A stretch of 64,000 nucleotides of DNA from Vespa crabro (taxonomy: Eukaryota; Arthropoda; Insecta; Hymenoptera; Vespidae): the NCBI RefSeq assembly GCF_910589235.1, contig NC_060971.1, positions 2,446,826-2,510,825 on the forward strand. Reading direction: 5' to 3'. The notes below the pieces were generated by a model, which saw only the letters and a list, made by a program, of their open reading frames with translations, did not search any database and was not told the origin of the DNA. Both the position numbers and the translations under genes were made by a program. How positions within the stretch are numbered: the stretch's first letter is position 1; the number at the start of each line of letters is the position of its first letter. Below are positions 35,995 through 49,103 of the stretch, piece after piece.

Positions 35995-38900
35995 ATGGAT
36001 TTACCGGTAAGAAATGAATATATTTTAAATTAAAAGTAAATCATGCGCGCTTGTATGTATGTATGTATTAAGATAATTGCATCAGCCTTTATTTGAAAAT
36101 TTTCATTCTTGATCACAAATATATGTCATGGCATCACATATTCAAACAAGTGTGATCACATTATCGAATTTATATATTTATAAATAATACGTCTTGTGGT
36201 ATAAAAGTTTTTACCTACGAAATTTCAAACGATCTAACGATCGATTATTCATAAAAAACAAATGCATTTAATATTCAAGAGCTGTACTTTTTGCGTACGT
36301 TTTATTCTCTAAAATTTTTATATTTTACCTTTGATACATTGGATGATTACTCTTTTTTTTTTTTTTTTTAATAACTATAATTATGTCAATGAATATTTAA
36401 TACTACGATGAGAATGAAGTTTATTTAAAGCTATTGAGGAAAAAAAAGAAAATGTAAATTGTATTAATAATAAAAATAACGCTGCCAGTAAATATAACAG
36501 AAGAACTTTCATAATTGTAATTTTTATTTATAAAAATGCTATCATTGATTTTTCGTTATCTTTTGATATCATTGTACACTTCAATCTTCATATACTTATT
36601 GATAAAGCTTAGAAAGAGCCTACAAAGTGTAAAGAATTTATTTGTTTAAATTGAAACAATTTATTGAATTTATAATAAACATTAAAATATTACCGATAAT
36701 ACTCTAAGAAGAAATGAAAAGCATTCTTGTTTTCGTTCGGATGTTTTTTTTATTTCTTTTTTATTATTTTGTTTTTTACGATTTGATAAAACTGGTATTA
36801 ACTTGTTAAATATATCAAATCACTAAAATTAACAAATACGATGATACATACATTGAAAACGTTTACTCGTTCACGAATAAAAAGTTTTAATTTTTAAATT
36901 TATTATTGATATGGAATATTTGTTTTCGAAATCACAAAATTCAATATTATCAATGAATAGAACACAAATATTATAAAATTAATATAATATAATTATTCTA
37001 AACTTTGTCGTTTATTATTACATACAAAAAATAATGCTTAAAAATTCAACAAATTATTAAGATATATTTTGTTATATAATTATCATTTCTATTAGTCATC
37101 GTAATACGTGATATTATATATTACTTGAATACTAATTCCTAATAGTTATTCATTGCCAGATAAAGATTAAAATCGATTGGTTATGGTGTTTCTGATATTT
37201 CAATAACAAATGATTTTTTCACGATACATTATTACATACCACTCGTATAGTGTATAATCCATGTGATAAATAACGTAACGATCTTTATTGTTCTTCGTAT
37301 AATGATCCACATTAAACGATTGTTTGTATAATATGTTGTACAATGAATTTAATAATGAACTTCTGATAACGTTACAGTTAATTGTTAAAAGAAATTACAG
37401 GTTATGTCAAAACGTGGAAGAATCGCGCACGAATTTAAAAAATGACAATATTGTAGAAAACGCAAGATGATATTGCTATTTTGTGAATAACAATCGAAAG
37501 TATTATATCATGCATAAGTAGATGTATCATTTCCTAGTCCTCTTTTTAAATAATAAATCCTTTAACTTGTTAGTACTTTATCGATCTTTTATATCTTACG
37601 TAATAAAATCTGATTGCAAATGTAATACCCGACGTTTCAATAGTAATTATATATTTTTTTTCTCCTTCGTTTTTCTAAGTATTCTTCATTTGACAATTAA
37701 ACGAATCTCTTGAATCACAAAGTTCTAACCGAAATCGAAGAAAAAAAAGGTTGAGATAAATAATAACAGAAATAAATATAATTACTAGTTATCCTTAGTA
37801 GCTAACAATTGACACAATTAATAGTTTAAATTGTAATTTTCGTTATACGTGAAACTAAGTCCAACGTTAATACTTTCGTCTTATCAATCTAAAATCATAT
37901 TTGAGATTTAATTTATAGTGGCGAAGTAATGAAATGTCGAAAATTCTTTTCGTTTATATATTTTTTGTTATTATAACCAAAAGTGAGAATGATGATATTT
38001 CTTTTCTTATAATCTACTCTACAGTTTAATGCTAATATAATAGATAATAATTAGTAGTCCATGCATGTTTTTATAATTTTAGTATTCCAAAAGCATTTTC
38101 TTGATGTAATACTTATCGACAACATGAGTAAAATAAATAATGTAACTCCTGTATTAATGTTATTAATGCAATCTAATATTATATTTTGATTATAGATTGC
38201 AGACGCATCACAACCAAAAGCAGTAAGGATGGCTGGTTCTCCAGTTATAGAAAATGAGAACAAAATGGAGACTGTTGACGAGTCTTCTTATAGTACTTTA
38301 GATTTTCTTCTACTTGGAACTCTACTTTTGGTAGCCATATGGTGGCTTATGCGCAGAAATAAGCAAGAAGATACTACATTTACTACTAAATCATATTCCA
38401 TTCAGTAATTATTATATTTATCAAATTTTAATATCTCTGTAAAAGTTTTTCTTATAATGGAACTACTTTTTTTTTCCTTTTTTAAGACCAACATCATTTA
38501 CATCATTAACACCATCAGAAAATTCTTTTATAAAAAAGTTAATATCTTCTGGTCGAAGTTTAGTTGTATTTTACGGTAGTCAAACTGGAACAGGTGAAGA
38601 ATTTGCAGGCAGATTAGCCAAGGAAGGTATCCGATATAAATTGAAGGGTATGGTTGCAGATCCAGAGGAATGTGAGATGGTAAACTGAATTATATAATTC
38701 ACAGAATTCAGAAATTAGACTACACATACTATGATGTTTATTATCTTTTAATTATCTTAATAGGAAGAATTAACGCATATGAAAAAAATTAAAAATAGCC
38801 TAGCAGTATTTTGTTTAGCCACGTATGGAGAAGGTGATCCTACAGATAATGCAATGGAATTTGTTGATTGGCTAAAGAATGGAGATCCAGATCTTACAGG

Positions 38901-40234
38901 CCTAAATTATTCAGTAAGTACTGTTATAAATGTAATATACTACTTGTTATAGATGTAATATACTTTAAGAAATTTTAATTTACATATAATATATAAAGAC
39001 ATTTATATATTATATAAATTATTTAACAAATTATAAATTATAAATTATTAATACAAAATTATAAATTATTTTAACAAAGGTATATATACTAAATAGAATT
39101 TAATAAAATTATAGATCATAGTATATATATTTATATTACTTAACAATGAGAAATTATTAAATTTTCTAACAATATATATCTTAATACGATCGCAGTGCCA
39201 ACTAATATTTCTATCCGGAAATTACGTCATTTCTCCTAACTTTAACATTGCTGATATAACCTTTATATTTATACTAACCGGACCAATCATAGAGATATCC
39301 ATTAGGTTAAAACGAATTAGAAGCACACATTGAACACAGCTCGTATACTTACATAATATCTTCAGTATTATTCAACATGTCCATTTAAGTTACATAAGCA
39401 CTTAGTATAGTTATACATGCACACGTTTGATATATACATCTTTATGTTTATAAATGATCTATTAATTTTGCAAGTTCAAAAATAAATCGATTAAAATAAT
39501 GCTGTAATAAAAAGAGAATTGTAATATCTCATACCTACATATTTAATAAATTTTTACACAACTACTATAAAATATCGAGAACATGAAGTTAAAATATTTT
39601 GGTCGGTTAATGAATACATTTGTTCATTGGTGCAGCGCCACGTTGTGTCATTCCTTAATATTATATCGTAAACCGGAAGTTAGGGTACTCACATTTATAT
39701 TTAAATTATTTTAAAGTCAAGAGTATTAAATTCCTGTAATTAAGTTCCTAAATATTAAGTAAGTGTAAAATATTCTTTCATTTTATATAGGTATTCGGAC
39801 TTGGAAATAAAACTTATGAACATTACAATGAGGTGGCTGTATATGTTGATTATAGATTGGAACAATTAGGTGCTACCCGTGTTTTTGATTTGGGATTAGG
39901 TGATGATGATGCCAAGTAAGAAAATAATTATTGATTCATTTATAACATAATTATGTTTATAAATATTATATTAATTAAAAAATTATATTAATTTTTATTA
40001 CAGTATAGAAGATGATTTTATTACTTGGAAGGACAAATTTTGGCCAGCTGTCTGTGAATTCTTTGGTATTGAAGGTACAGGAGAAGATGTCAGTATTAGA
40101 CAATATAAATTAACGGAACATGTTGATATTCTGCCTGAATGTATTTATACTGGAGAAATAGCACGTTTTCATTCTTTTAAAAATCAAAGACCGTAAGATC
40201 CTATTCATACAAAGATGATATTTTATAAATGATA

Positions 40235-40285
<51 letters not shown>

Positions 40286-41915
40286 ATATATATATATATA
40301 TATATCAGTGATTTTTTTTTTTTTAATAATAGTATAATTTGCAATTTAATGAGTTTAATAAAATTTATAAGTATTTATGTTTGCTTTTGTACAGACCATA
40401 TGATGCTAAAAATCCTTTCTTGGCACCAATCAAAGTCAACAAAGAATTACATGGTCCAACATCTGATAGATCTTGTATGCATATTGAGTTTGATATAGAA
40501 ACATCTAAAATGCGTTATGAATCTGGCGATCATTTAGCTGTATATCCTGTTAACAGTGCAGAGTTGGTAAATAAAATTGGCGAAAAATGTGGTATTGATT
40601 TAGATACTGTATTCACTCTTACTAATACAGATGGTATGTTTTATATAGGAAATAATTATATCTAATGAATATAATATAGAATTTTATATTAATTTTATAA
40701 ATTTGCAATTTCAGAGGAATCCACTAAAAAGCATCCATTTCCATGTCCTTGTACATATAGAACTGCTTTAACTCATTATTTGGATATAACTGGTAATCCA
40801 AGAACTCATATTTTAAAAGAGTTATCAGAATATGCTAGTGACCCAATTGATAAAGAGAAATTAAAATTGATGGCTTCTACTAGTGCTGAAGGTAAAGCTG
40901 CTTATCAGCAATGGATAGTACAAGAAAACAGAAATATTGTACACATCTTAGAAGACATCCCTAGTGTGAAACCAGCCTTGGATCATTTGTGTGAAATTTT
41001 ACCACGATTACAATGCCGTTACTATTCTATTTCTTCATCGCCGAAGGTATGTTTAAGTATCTTTTTAATCTAAATGATAGTCATTTTTTCTTCTTATCTC
41101 TATATAATATGACTCTTTTACTATAAATATATGTTATATATTTAAATACTTTATTCCTTTTTTTTTTTTAGCTTCATCCAAATTCAATACATATTACTGC
41201 AGTTGTCGTGGAATATAAAACACTAACAGGTAGAATTAATAAAGGTGTAACAACCAGTTGGTTAAAAGAAAAACATCCTTCGAATCCACCTTGTCTTGTT
41301 CCTATATTTGTACGAAAATCACAATTTCGTTTACCAACACGATTGACTACCCCAATTATTATGATTGGACCTGGAACTGGTTTAGCACCATTTAGAGGTT
41401 TTATACAAGAACGAGACTTAGCTAAAAAGGAAGGTAAAGAAGTCGGTGATACGATTTTATATTTTGGATGCAGAAAGAAGAACGAAGATTATTTGTATAG
41501 AGAAGAATTAGAAGAATACGTGAACAGCGGCATGTTAAAATTGCATATTGCATTTAGCAGAGATCAGCCTCAGAAAGTATATGTAACACATTTACTTGAA
41601 AATAATAAAGAAGAAATATGGAGAGTCATTGGTGAACAAAATGGTCATATATACGTCTGTGGGTTAGTATAAATTAAAATTTGGTATATTTTTATCTATT
41701 TCTCCTCTAATTTTTTTTCTTAAATTATTAAATTTGCTTTATAAATATCTGCAAATTTATTTGTTTACAGTGATGCTAGAAATATGGCTCGTGATGTACA
41801 TAATATATTACTAAAAGTTGTAATGGAAAAAGGAAATATGTCAGATAAAGAAGCAGCAGCATATATTAAGAAAATGGATTCGCAAAAACGTTATTCTAGT
41901 GATGTTTGGAGTTGA
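35995..41915 (+). CDS. Cpr: NADPH-cytochrome P450 reductase
   Basis: Ten coding exons, 35995-36006, 38196-38404, 38487-38679, 38764-38913, 39791-39915, 40004-40192, 40395-40633, 40715-41046, 41172-41662 and 41771-41915, give 694 residues. An N-terminal anchor (LDFLLLGTLLLVAIWWLM) holds it in the ER. The FMN domain follows (YGSQTGTGEEFAGRL, LATYGEGDPTDNA, GLGNKTYEHYN), then the FAD domain (YESGDHLAVYP, RYYSISSSP) and NADPH domain (IGPGTGLAPFRGFIQER, YFGCRKKNEDYLYR, ending DVWS with the FAD-stacking Trp). It passes electrons from NADPH to microsomal P450s. The first coding exon is only MDLP and is followed by a 2.2 kb intron; a start at the later ATG (MAGSPVIEN) in exon 2 is also possible. An AATAAA lies about 40 bp after the stop. 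Confidence 0.96.
36007..38195 (+). other. Large first intron of Cpr
   Basis: 2.19 kb intron between the MDLP exon and the membrane-anchor exon. AT-rich with a T-run near 36352-36369. No nested gene was recognised; the frames at 37522-37713 and 38051-38263 are AT-driven and not believed. Large first introns often carry enhancers, which is only a suggestion here. Confidence 0.6.
38914..39790 (+). other. Large fourth intron of Cpr
   Basis: 877 bp, far longer than the neighbouring introns (about 80-200 bp). The part 39185-39330 is less AT-rich, with TCCGGAAATTACGTCA (ETS-like plus CRE-like motifs). Near the end is ACCGGAAGTTAGGG at about 39671. These resemble promoter elements. No reading frame was found. 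Confidence 0.45.
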
Positions 41916-42010
41916 ATGTTATTTAATAATTTGAATATCTTATAAATTTATATAAAATAAAATTGTCTGTGCAATATTTGATACAGACTAATATGTGAAT
42001 GTCAAACATT

Positions 42011-42063
<53 letters not shown>

Positions 42064-42637
42064 AATATGTAAGATTTTATACATTATAAACTATTATAGA
42101 ACGATAAAATGAGACTATTATTACATCTTATAAAATAGCTTTAATTTTATTATCTGTATGATAAGGATATGAAGTAAAATTAATTATTAATCAATTTATA
42201 CAGTATACTATTATTCTATTAATTTACTTAATATACTGATATATATATTTAGTTGTTTTAATTTCACTGATTTATTGTTAATAGTGTTTTAAACAATTAT
42301 TTTTATTTTTATATAAGTATACGGATAAAATATATATTTATGTAGTTTATTGATAACTAATATACTATTATTTTCGACCGTGCTAATTAAATTATTAAGA
42401 ATGAAGATGAAGTAAAAAGAGAATATTTGCTGTTTAAATATACAACATCGAATTAATACATTATATTGATTTATTATATAAATGATTAAGATTTTTTTTA
42501 TAAAATTAATGATGAATATAATACTTTTCAAAAAAATTTCTATCTGAAATCCATTAATCATGTTATATATTATATTTCATATAGATAATAACATAGTAAA
42601 ATTATTTATAATTAAGTGATCACACAAAAAATTAAAT

Positions 42638-42694
<57 letters not shown>

Positions 42695-43222
42695 TTTAAA
42701 GGAAATCTATAAATTTATATATATATATATATATAGAAATAACTATTTCATTCAAATGTTAAAGCTATTTTGCAGCATTAATAAAAGTTATAAGAGTTGT
42801 TAATACTAATAAGACTGTTGTACTTTGTAAAGAGAATTATTACTATTTAAGCAAGTTTAAATTGATTGAACTATCTAGTTACTTACTTTTAGAAAACTTT
42901 TTTAGTCAGTGTTATATGAAATAAGTTACAATGTTATAATACATATTTAATACATGATTAAAATGTGTTTAAAGAAGACTCCGTGTAATTTAATTTCTCT
43001 CAACAAATATTTTAAGAAATAAAATATATTTACAATAACTAATATAATATAAAGACATTTTTCATTATTATTGTATCAGTATATGGTAAGAATGGTAAGA
43101 AAAATATTTGACATATGATTATCGTGTTAAAATAACAAAAAAAGAAAGTGTTCTAGTTTTTTAATTATGAGTATTCATTGTTTTATATAATTGTTCATTT
43201 GAATTATTTTTTATAACAACAC
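41916..43222. other. Intergenic with two long AT microsatellites
   Basis: AT runs at about 42016-42053 and 42642-42690 plus a third near 42717-42734. Otherwise featureless AT-rich DNA. The frame at 42289-42561 (minus) is composed of Ile/Phe/Asn/Lys-type codons and is not believed. Confidence 0.55.
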
Positions 43223-43525
43223 TTAATTATCCATTATCAATGATACAAAGTCATCCTTTGAGCAGGGTGCATCTTTATCTAAGTCATCAACAGAAGAAAA
43301 TTTTTTAAACTACTTTCGTGCAATATATTCTTTTACAATATCTTCTCCATATGCTATACATGTTGCTTTTGAAATTTTTAAACAAAGTTTACATTTATAA
43401 AATAAATATGGTTGAATTACATTAGATTTAACATTTAAAAAATGTTTAAATTCATAATATAAAAGTTCATATAAATTAAAGTGTAGTGATTGATTACACT
43501 TTATTATAAAAAGATATATTATCAT
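43223..43525 (-). CDS. Small Cys-containing ORF, unknown, possibly interrupted
   Basis: An ATG at 43525 (or an exon beginning near the Cys at 43498) opens a 71-codon frame to TAG at 43312-43310. It contains QPYLFYKCKLCLKISKATC, with a CxxC pair, and IAYGEDIVKEYIARK. Directly after the TAG the same frame stays open for 29 more codons, with a composition that looks coding (SSVDDLDKDAPCSKDDFVSLIMDN), to TAA at 43223. That pattern fits a C-terminal exon with one in-frame stop: readthrough, a recent nonsense change, a sequencing error, or an alternative short end. No family was recognised and the upstream exons are unclear. Confidence 0.35.
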
Positions 43526-44281
43526 AAAAATATATTATCTTTGATATATGATAAAAACTTGGGATCTACAAGTCATAACAATAAGTTCTTACAAATAACT
43601 CTACTGAAAACTACATGAACTTCTTTACTTCTGTAATAGATTTTGATATCAATTACAGAAGAAATATTATGTTATACTATTATATTTCATATATACAATT
43701 TCAATCAATTTCAATCTAGAAAATATTGAATAAATATACTTGGAATATATTTTGTAATTTTTATTTCAACCTTTCAAGGAGAATTAATTTATAAATAAAA
43801 TAAAGTACATGCATATTATGTTTATTGATTATTTTTTATTTGATTCTTCAATAAATATTGTCACCAATTTTCAGTATTTTATATATATAAATAAATAATT
43901 AATAACATTGATACACATTTGAATATTTCAAATAGACTAATTTATTTTTTACATTTGAATTTAAAATTCGAATTTTCAGTAACAGACAGTAGTATTGTTT
44001 ATTTAGTTATAAAAATATTGAAAATTTCGAGATTATTTTTTGACCAACGTAATATTTCTTTATACCAAGCATATATTCAAAACGTTATGTTCAAGAACAA
44101 TTTAAATGAGCTTCATATAGAATGTTTATGATTACTTAACACATATGTACAAGAATATACATTAGAATAGGTTTACATGTACTTCTATATAAAAATGGCG
44201 CTTTATATTTTGCGCACGTGTGGAATGGTGCAGAAGTAGGTTATATTTTTATGTTAAAAAAATTAACACAAAAAACATAAA
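43526..44281. other. Intergenic upstream of NDUFAF6
   Basis: AT-rich. A GCGCACGTG motif at about 44212 (CACGTG E-box) within 75 bp of the NDUFAF6 start marks the probable promoter. The frame 43919-44131 is weak and has no support. Confidence 0.5.
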
Positions 44282-45489
44282 ATGATGACTTCCTCATTAT
44301 TTGTTAATAAAAATATTGTAAGACAATGTTTTCGTTGTATGAGCACAATGAAAAAACAGTCATCCGCTGAATATTGTTTGGAATTGGTTAGGTATGCCCA
44401 TTGTATGCAATGCTAATATCAAAATATAAAAAAAGTAAATTATATTATAACAAGAAATTGATTATTTTTTCTACTTCTTTAATCATGCGTTGATTTTTAT
44501 CCGTTATGTTATAATATATCAACATTTTCTACTTCTAGAAAAAGAGATTATGAGAATTTTTTATGCACGTTACTACTTCCTAATAATATAAAAGCTGCAG
44601 GTTTTGCGATTCGTGCTTTTAACGTTGAAATAGCACAAGTTGAAGACCAAATAAGTATAAAACACATAGGAATAATGAGATTACAATTTTGGAAAGAAAC
44701 GCTGAATAGGATATATGATGGTATGCCATCAGAAACACCAGTTGCTTTAGAATTACATAGGGTAAAGATAATATTATAAAACAACAATATAAGCAATTAT
44801 ACTTATTTAAACATAAGTTATTTCCTTCAATTTTCAAACAGATATTACAAAAACACAAACTTTCAAAAAGATATTTTAAACGTCTAATTGATGCTCGATT
44901 AGATAAATTAGAAAAATCTACATTTCCTAATATACAAGCAGTTGAAAATTACGCTGAAAGTACTGTTTCATCAATTTATTACTTATTATTGGAAGCACAT
45001 GGTACAAAAAATATAAAGGCAGATCATGCAGCTAGTCATTTGGGCAAAGCACAAGGAATTGTTACTTTATTACGCTCCATTCCATATCATGCTCAAAAAC
45101 GTGTTATTGTTTTACCAGAAGATATTTTAATGAAACACAATATATCATCCGAATCAGTATTACGAAATGTAAAAAATACAGCTCTGAATGATGTAATATT
45201 TGAAGTAGCATCTTGTGCCAAACAACATGTAGAAGAGGTACTATGCCTTTATTATACGTCATAACAATATTGTTAAGTACATTGTTTTTAATAATTGTTT
45301 CAGGCAATTTCACTTAATACTTTGCAGGAAAGCAAATCAATATTTTTACCAATAATTTGTATAGAAAATTATTTAGAAGAATTAAGGAAAACAGATTTTG
45401 ATATTTTTCATCCAAGACTTGTAAGAAGAAATGGTTTCTTACCATTGCAACTTTTATGGAGAAAGATAACTGATAAATTTAGTAAATAA
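44282..45489 (+). CDS. NDUFAF6: Complex I assembly factor 6 (squalene/phytoene synthase-like)
   Basis: Four exons, 44282-44391, 44539-44761, 44842-45237 and 45304-45489, give 304 residues. A short mitochondrial presequence (NKNIVRQCFRCMSTMKKQ) precedes YCLELVRKRDYENFLCTLLLP. The isoprenoid-synthase-like core follows: FAIRAFNVEIAQVEDQIS, IGIMRLQFWKETL, FPNIQAVENYAESTVSSIYYL, then ADHAASHLGKAQGIVTLLRSIPYHAQ and the family-typical C-terminal DFDIFHPRL. The Asp-rich metal motifs of true phytoene synthases are degenerate, as is normal in this non-catalytic branch. Loss of the fly orthologue (sicily) or of human NDUFAF6 causes complex I deficiency. Two adjacent ATGs occur at the start; the first was taken. 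Confidence 0.94.
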
Positions 45490-46512
45490 AATTTTAAATA
45501 TATAGGTATTATTTTCTTCTAGTAGAAAATATTAAAAGTGGATAGAAATAATGAGATAAAAAAAAAATTTTGTTTTTTAAAATCTCCCACTCTGATGTAT
45601 TTAATGTATTATATATAAATGAGAATTAGATATTAAAGTCATATTGACATATTGCATTAACAAGGTATGAATAATATCATAAATAATGATTAATTAATGA
45701 TTCTTTATTTATCATTAATTTGTATTTTTATGGTATTTACGAAAAATACACAGTAGCGATTCCTAGCGGTAACAATCAAAATCAAAGCATCAATATAACA
45801 TTTAGCCCTATCAACTTTCCTGAACTTAACCTGGTTAATGTTCTGAAACTGTGTAAACCCGTTATGGCCATATGATAAAAGAAGAAAAAGAGATAAATAT
45901 AAAATAACAAGAAGTAAAGACTACTTATTAAGAGGATACAAGAAAGAAAAATCTTCCGATGTGATTAACAATTGGAATAAATATTAATATTGAAATGAAT
46001 CAGAGATCAAGGTACGCATTTCTGTTAATACATAATGTAATGTTTAAGTAACTGTTGTGATGTGGAACTAAATACATACGTGATAATAAGCGATTATAAA
46101 GAGTAAGTGACAATTAAAAATATGTATTGTATACTACATATATTTACAATTCACTCAGAAATGAGATTTATGTAGAATCAAATAATCACGTGTTTGTATA
46201 TAAACATACTATGCACCTATCAAAATGAAGAGTTTTAAACATTACGTTAAAACACTTTTTTTTTTTTTATATATAAAAAGAATATTTTTCCTTACAAATT
46301 TTGTTAATTATATAATTATTTGTAGTTAATACTTCGAATACAATTAATGTCGTGTACATTAATCGAATACATTAATGTAAATTATTTGTAGTTTTTCATA
46401 ATATTGATTATAGTTCTTCTTATTCAATAATTCAAATCAAAACTTTTCTTACAGTTCTTAAAAGTATACTGTATAAATAGACTGTTGTGTCTATGGAAGT
46501 ATATTCTGATGT
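45490..46512. other. Intergenic upstream of the perilipin gene
   Basis: 45755-45870 is less AT-rich (TAGCGATTCCTAGCGG, CTTAACCTGGTTAATG) and is probably promoter. A possible noncoding exon spans about 45870-46000. In the leader, an ATG at 46494 opens a 13-codon upstream frame (MEVYSDVCLRSWK) that overlaps the main start and ends at a TAA within its fifth to sixth codon, a candidate for translational control. Confidence 0.5.
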
Positions 46513-47543
46513 ATGTTTGCGATCATGGAAGTAAAATTAACAGATAGGTTATATAGGATTCAATCTGTAGATCGTGCTAGAAAGATACCAAGTTTGAATT
46601 ATTTATTTGACAAATCTACGAAAGTTTATGATCGTATGAAGGGAGCAAATACGTTTGTTAATTGGGCATTCGATATGGTAGAAAATGTTGTAAACATTGT
46701 TATTGAGAAATCAACGCCAGTTGCTAGATTAATGGAAAAACCTATTTATACTTTGGATAAGACACTGTGCCAGGGTTTCGATTTTATGGAAGTGAAACTG
46801 CCTATAATCAAAGAAGAACCTAAAGAGGTAAGAATATTTCAATTTATATTAAAAATTATCAACCATTGATAAGTTTTTATTGTCATTTATTTTTATTCTT
46901 TTAGATATTAGATAGGACAAAATCATTTGTTACAAATCATCTACGTCCAGCCGTAAAAACTTTTTCTAATCTTAAACATGAAACAAAGCAAAAAGTCAGA
47001 ATTATGATTTTACTTACCTATTATAAGGTACATTACTTACGTTTATATAGTTGGCAACAAGCAGATAGAGTCATGTCCACTCAAACAGGAATCAGTATTC
47101 TAAAAACTGTGGATAATACAACACATCTTGTAGAATTAATATTAGATAAGTACTTACCAGCGTCACATGAAGAAATAGAAGAGGACACAGGTATAATTTT
47201 ATTTATTAAAAATAATAAATTATAGCATAAATATTTTATTTTCATTTGAATTTTATATTTTATAGAGGAATTATGCAGTGAACACGCTAAATTACATCAT
47301 ACAGTAGAAAGACTTACTGAGTTCGGTAGTCGTGCTTCTCGTCGTATTTATCTTGCTTTAGTGGAACATTCGCAACATATGTATAAAATTGAAATACTTA
47401 TATTAATATTGTATGCTCTTATTGTAATTCAAACTATGAAAGTGTTGGAAATACTATTTACTTTCGTATTCAAATTGTTTAGTAGTTATGCATACTTCTT
47501 TTTTTTAGGATTTTTGCACATATTACAATGGACATATTCGTAA
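46513..47543 (+). CDS. Lsd: Perilipin / lipid storage droplet surface-binding protein
   Basis: Three exons, 46513-46827, 46905-47190 and 47266-47543, give 292 residues. The PAT domain is clear: LTDRLYRIQSVDRARKIPSLN, VYDRMKGANTFVNWAFDMVE, STPVARLMEKPIYTLDKTLC, QGFDFMEVKLPIIKEEP, then YSWQQADRVMSTQTGISILK and DNTTHLVELILDKYLP. Perilipins coat lipid droplets and gate lipolysis. Compared with the family pattern there is a ~10-residue insertion (IMILLTYYKV) just before HYLRLYSW. The last ~50 residues (from IEILILILYALIVI to FFFLGFLHIL) are strongly hydrophobic, like two membrane segments. Two ATGs fit (46513 and 46525); the second gives MEVKLTDRL. Lsd-1 versus Lsd-2 cannot be settled here. Confidence 0.85.
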
Positions 47544-49026
47544 TTTCAACAAAATCACTTATAATATAAAGCTGTGTATTTTGTAAAGGTATTTTTTCAT
47601 AGTTGATACAAATTTAATTGTGCTGAAAGAGTAAAATTAATTATAATTACGCGAATTACTATTTATGTATTTTTTTAATGTTTTTTTCTTTTTTTTTTTT
47701 TCTTTTTTCTTTTTTTTTTTTATTTTATTATTAATACTGTTATATTTTTATATTAGTACTTATTATTTGTACGTTTATCCAAACAAATGAAAAAGTGTTT
47801 ATCACAATTTTTTTTATTTATTTATTTCTTTATGTACCACCGTAGAAAACAATAGCTCTTGCAATTTAATTGCTTTTTTTATCAAAAACAAGAAATATCT
47901 ATTGTTAAGGAGTTTAGCAAATTTCATTAAAAATTACCCATTTTTATCTGGATCATTAACACCCAAGAAATACATATATTAGAGAAATTATTAATTAAAG
48001 ATGATACATTTGATTTATATTTTAGCAATGTATTTGAATCCAATTTACATACGAATATAAAGAAATTTAGTTAGATACTATATTATATATAAACTAAAAT
48101 TGAAAGAAATTTATTGAAATGATACTTTAATATTGTTATCAATTCTATCTATTATATACTAATTAATATGTACAAATTAATTATGTATGACAATATCTTA
48201 ACGTTTCTTTTATTATTTCATGAAAAATTGAGGAAACAGTTTGTTTTACTGATTTTGTTCAAGTGCTTCAAGTTTTTGTGCGTTATATTAATAAATTGTT
48301 CATAATACATTTGCACTTATAATTTCATTTGAATGTGTTCAATAATATAGAAATTGTTTAATTTTCTTTTTTTTTTGTTTTTTTATTTATTTATTTATTT
48401 TGCATATTATTAACACAATCAGCTATTTATTTCTTACTTTCTATGATTCGGAGATGCGATATTTAATTTATATGGGTACAATGTTGAAATAATACAATGG
48501 TATAAATGGCAATTTAAAATTGTCGCCTTGCTGCATTATGAGGTAAATCACGAATTTGACTCGTAGATGAACACTTTGGCCCAGATTATGCACTGCAAGT
48601 CTAACTTATTACCTCGGCTGAATGACTTAATAACATACATACATATAAGAGATCTTTCCTTCTTTAGAACATTACCATTTATGTAAATAAAATATAAAAT
48701 TAAACATATGCTTTAGAAATAAACATTTCTCCATATAATCAGGAAGACCTCGTATCAGAAATTACAAAAAAAATAAAAAAAAAGCTGAATTAAAGTTTGT
48801 TATTTCTTTTTGCAAATGTGTTCAATAAATTCTTATAAATGTATCCTTTATTGATATAATGCATGCGAAAATATATTTGCTTTTTTTATATCGCTAAATA
48901 AAAATCTAAATTCTATAACCATAACAATTTTATGAAGTTAGGAACAATACTAGTATTATTTACGGAAAATAAAAATGAATTAAAATATTATAAAACGCTT
49001 CGCATTAAAATTAACGGAAGAAATAT

Positions 49027-49103
<77 letters not shown>

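Noticed and set aside
44548..45313. Minus-strand frames opposite NDUFAF6
   Set aside because: Antisense shadows of the NDUFAF6 exons.
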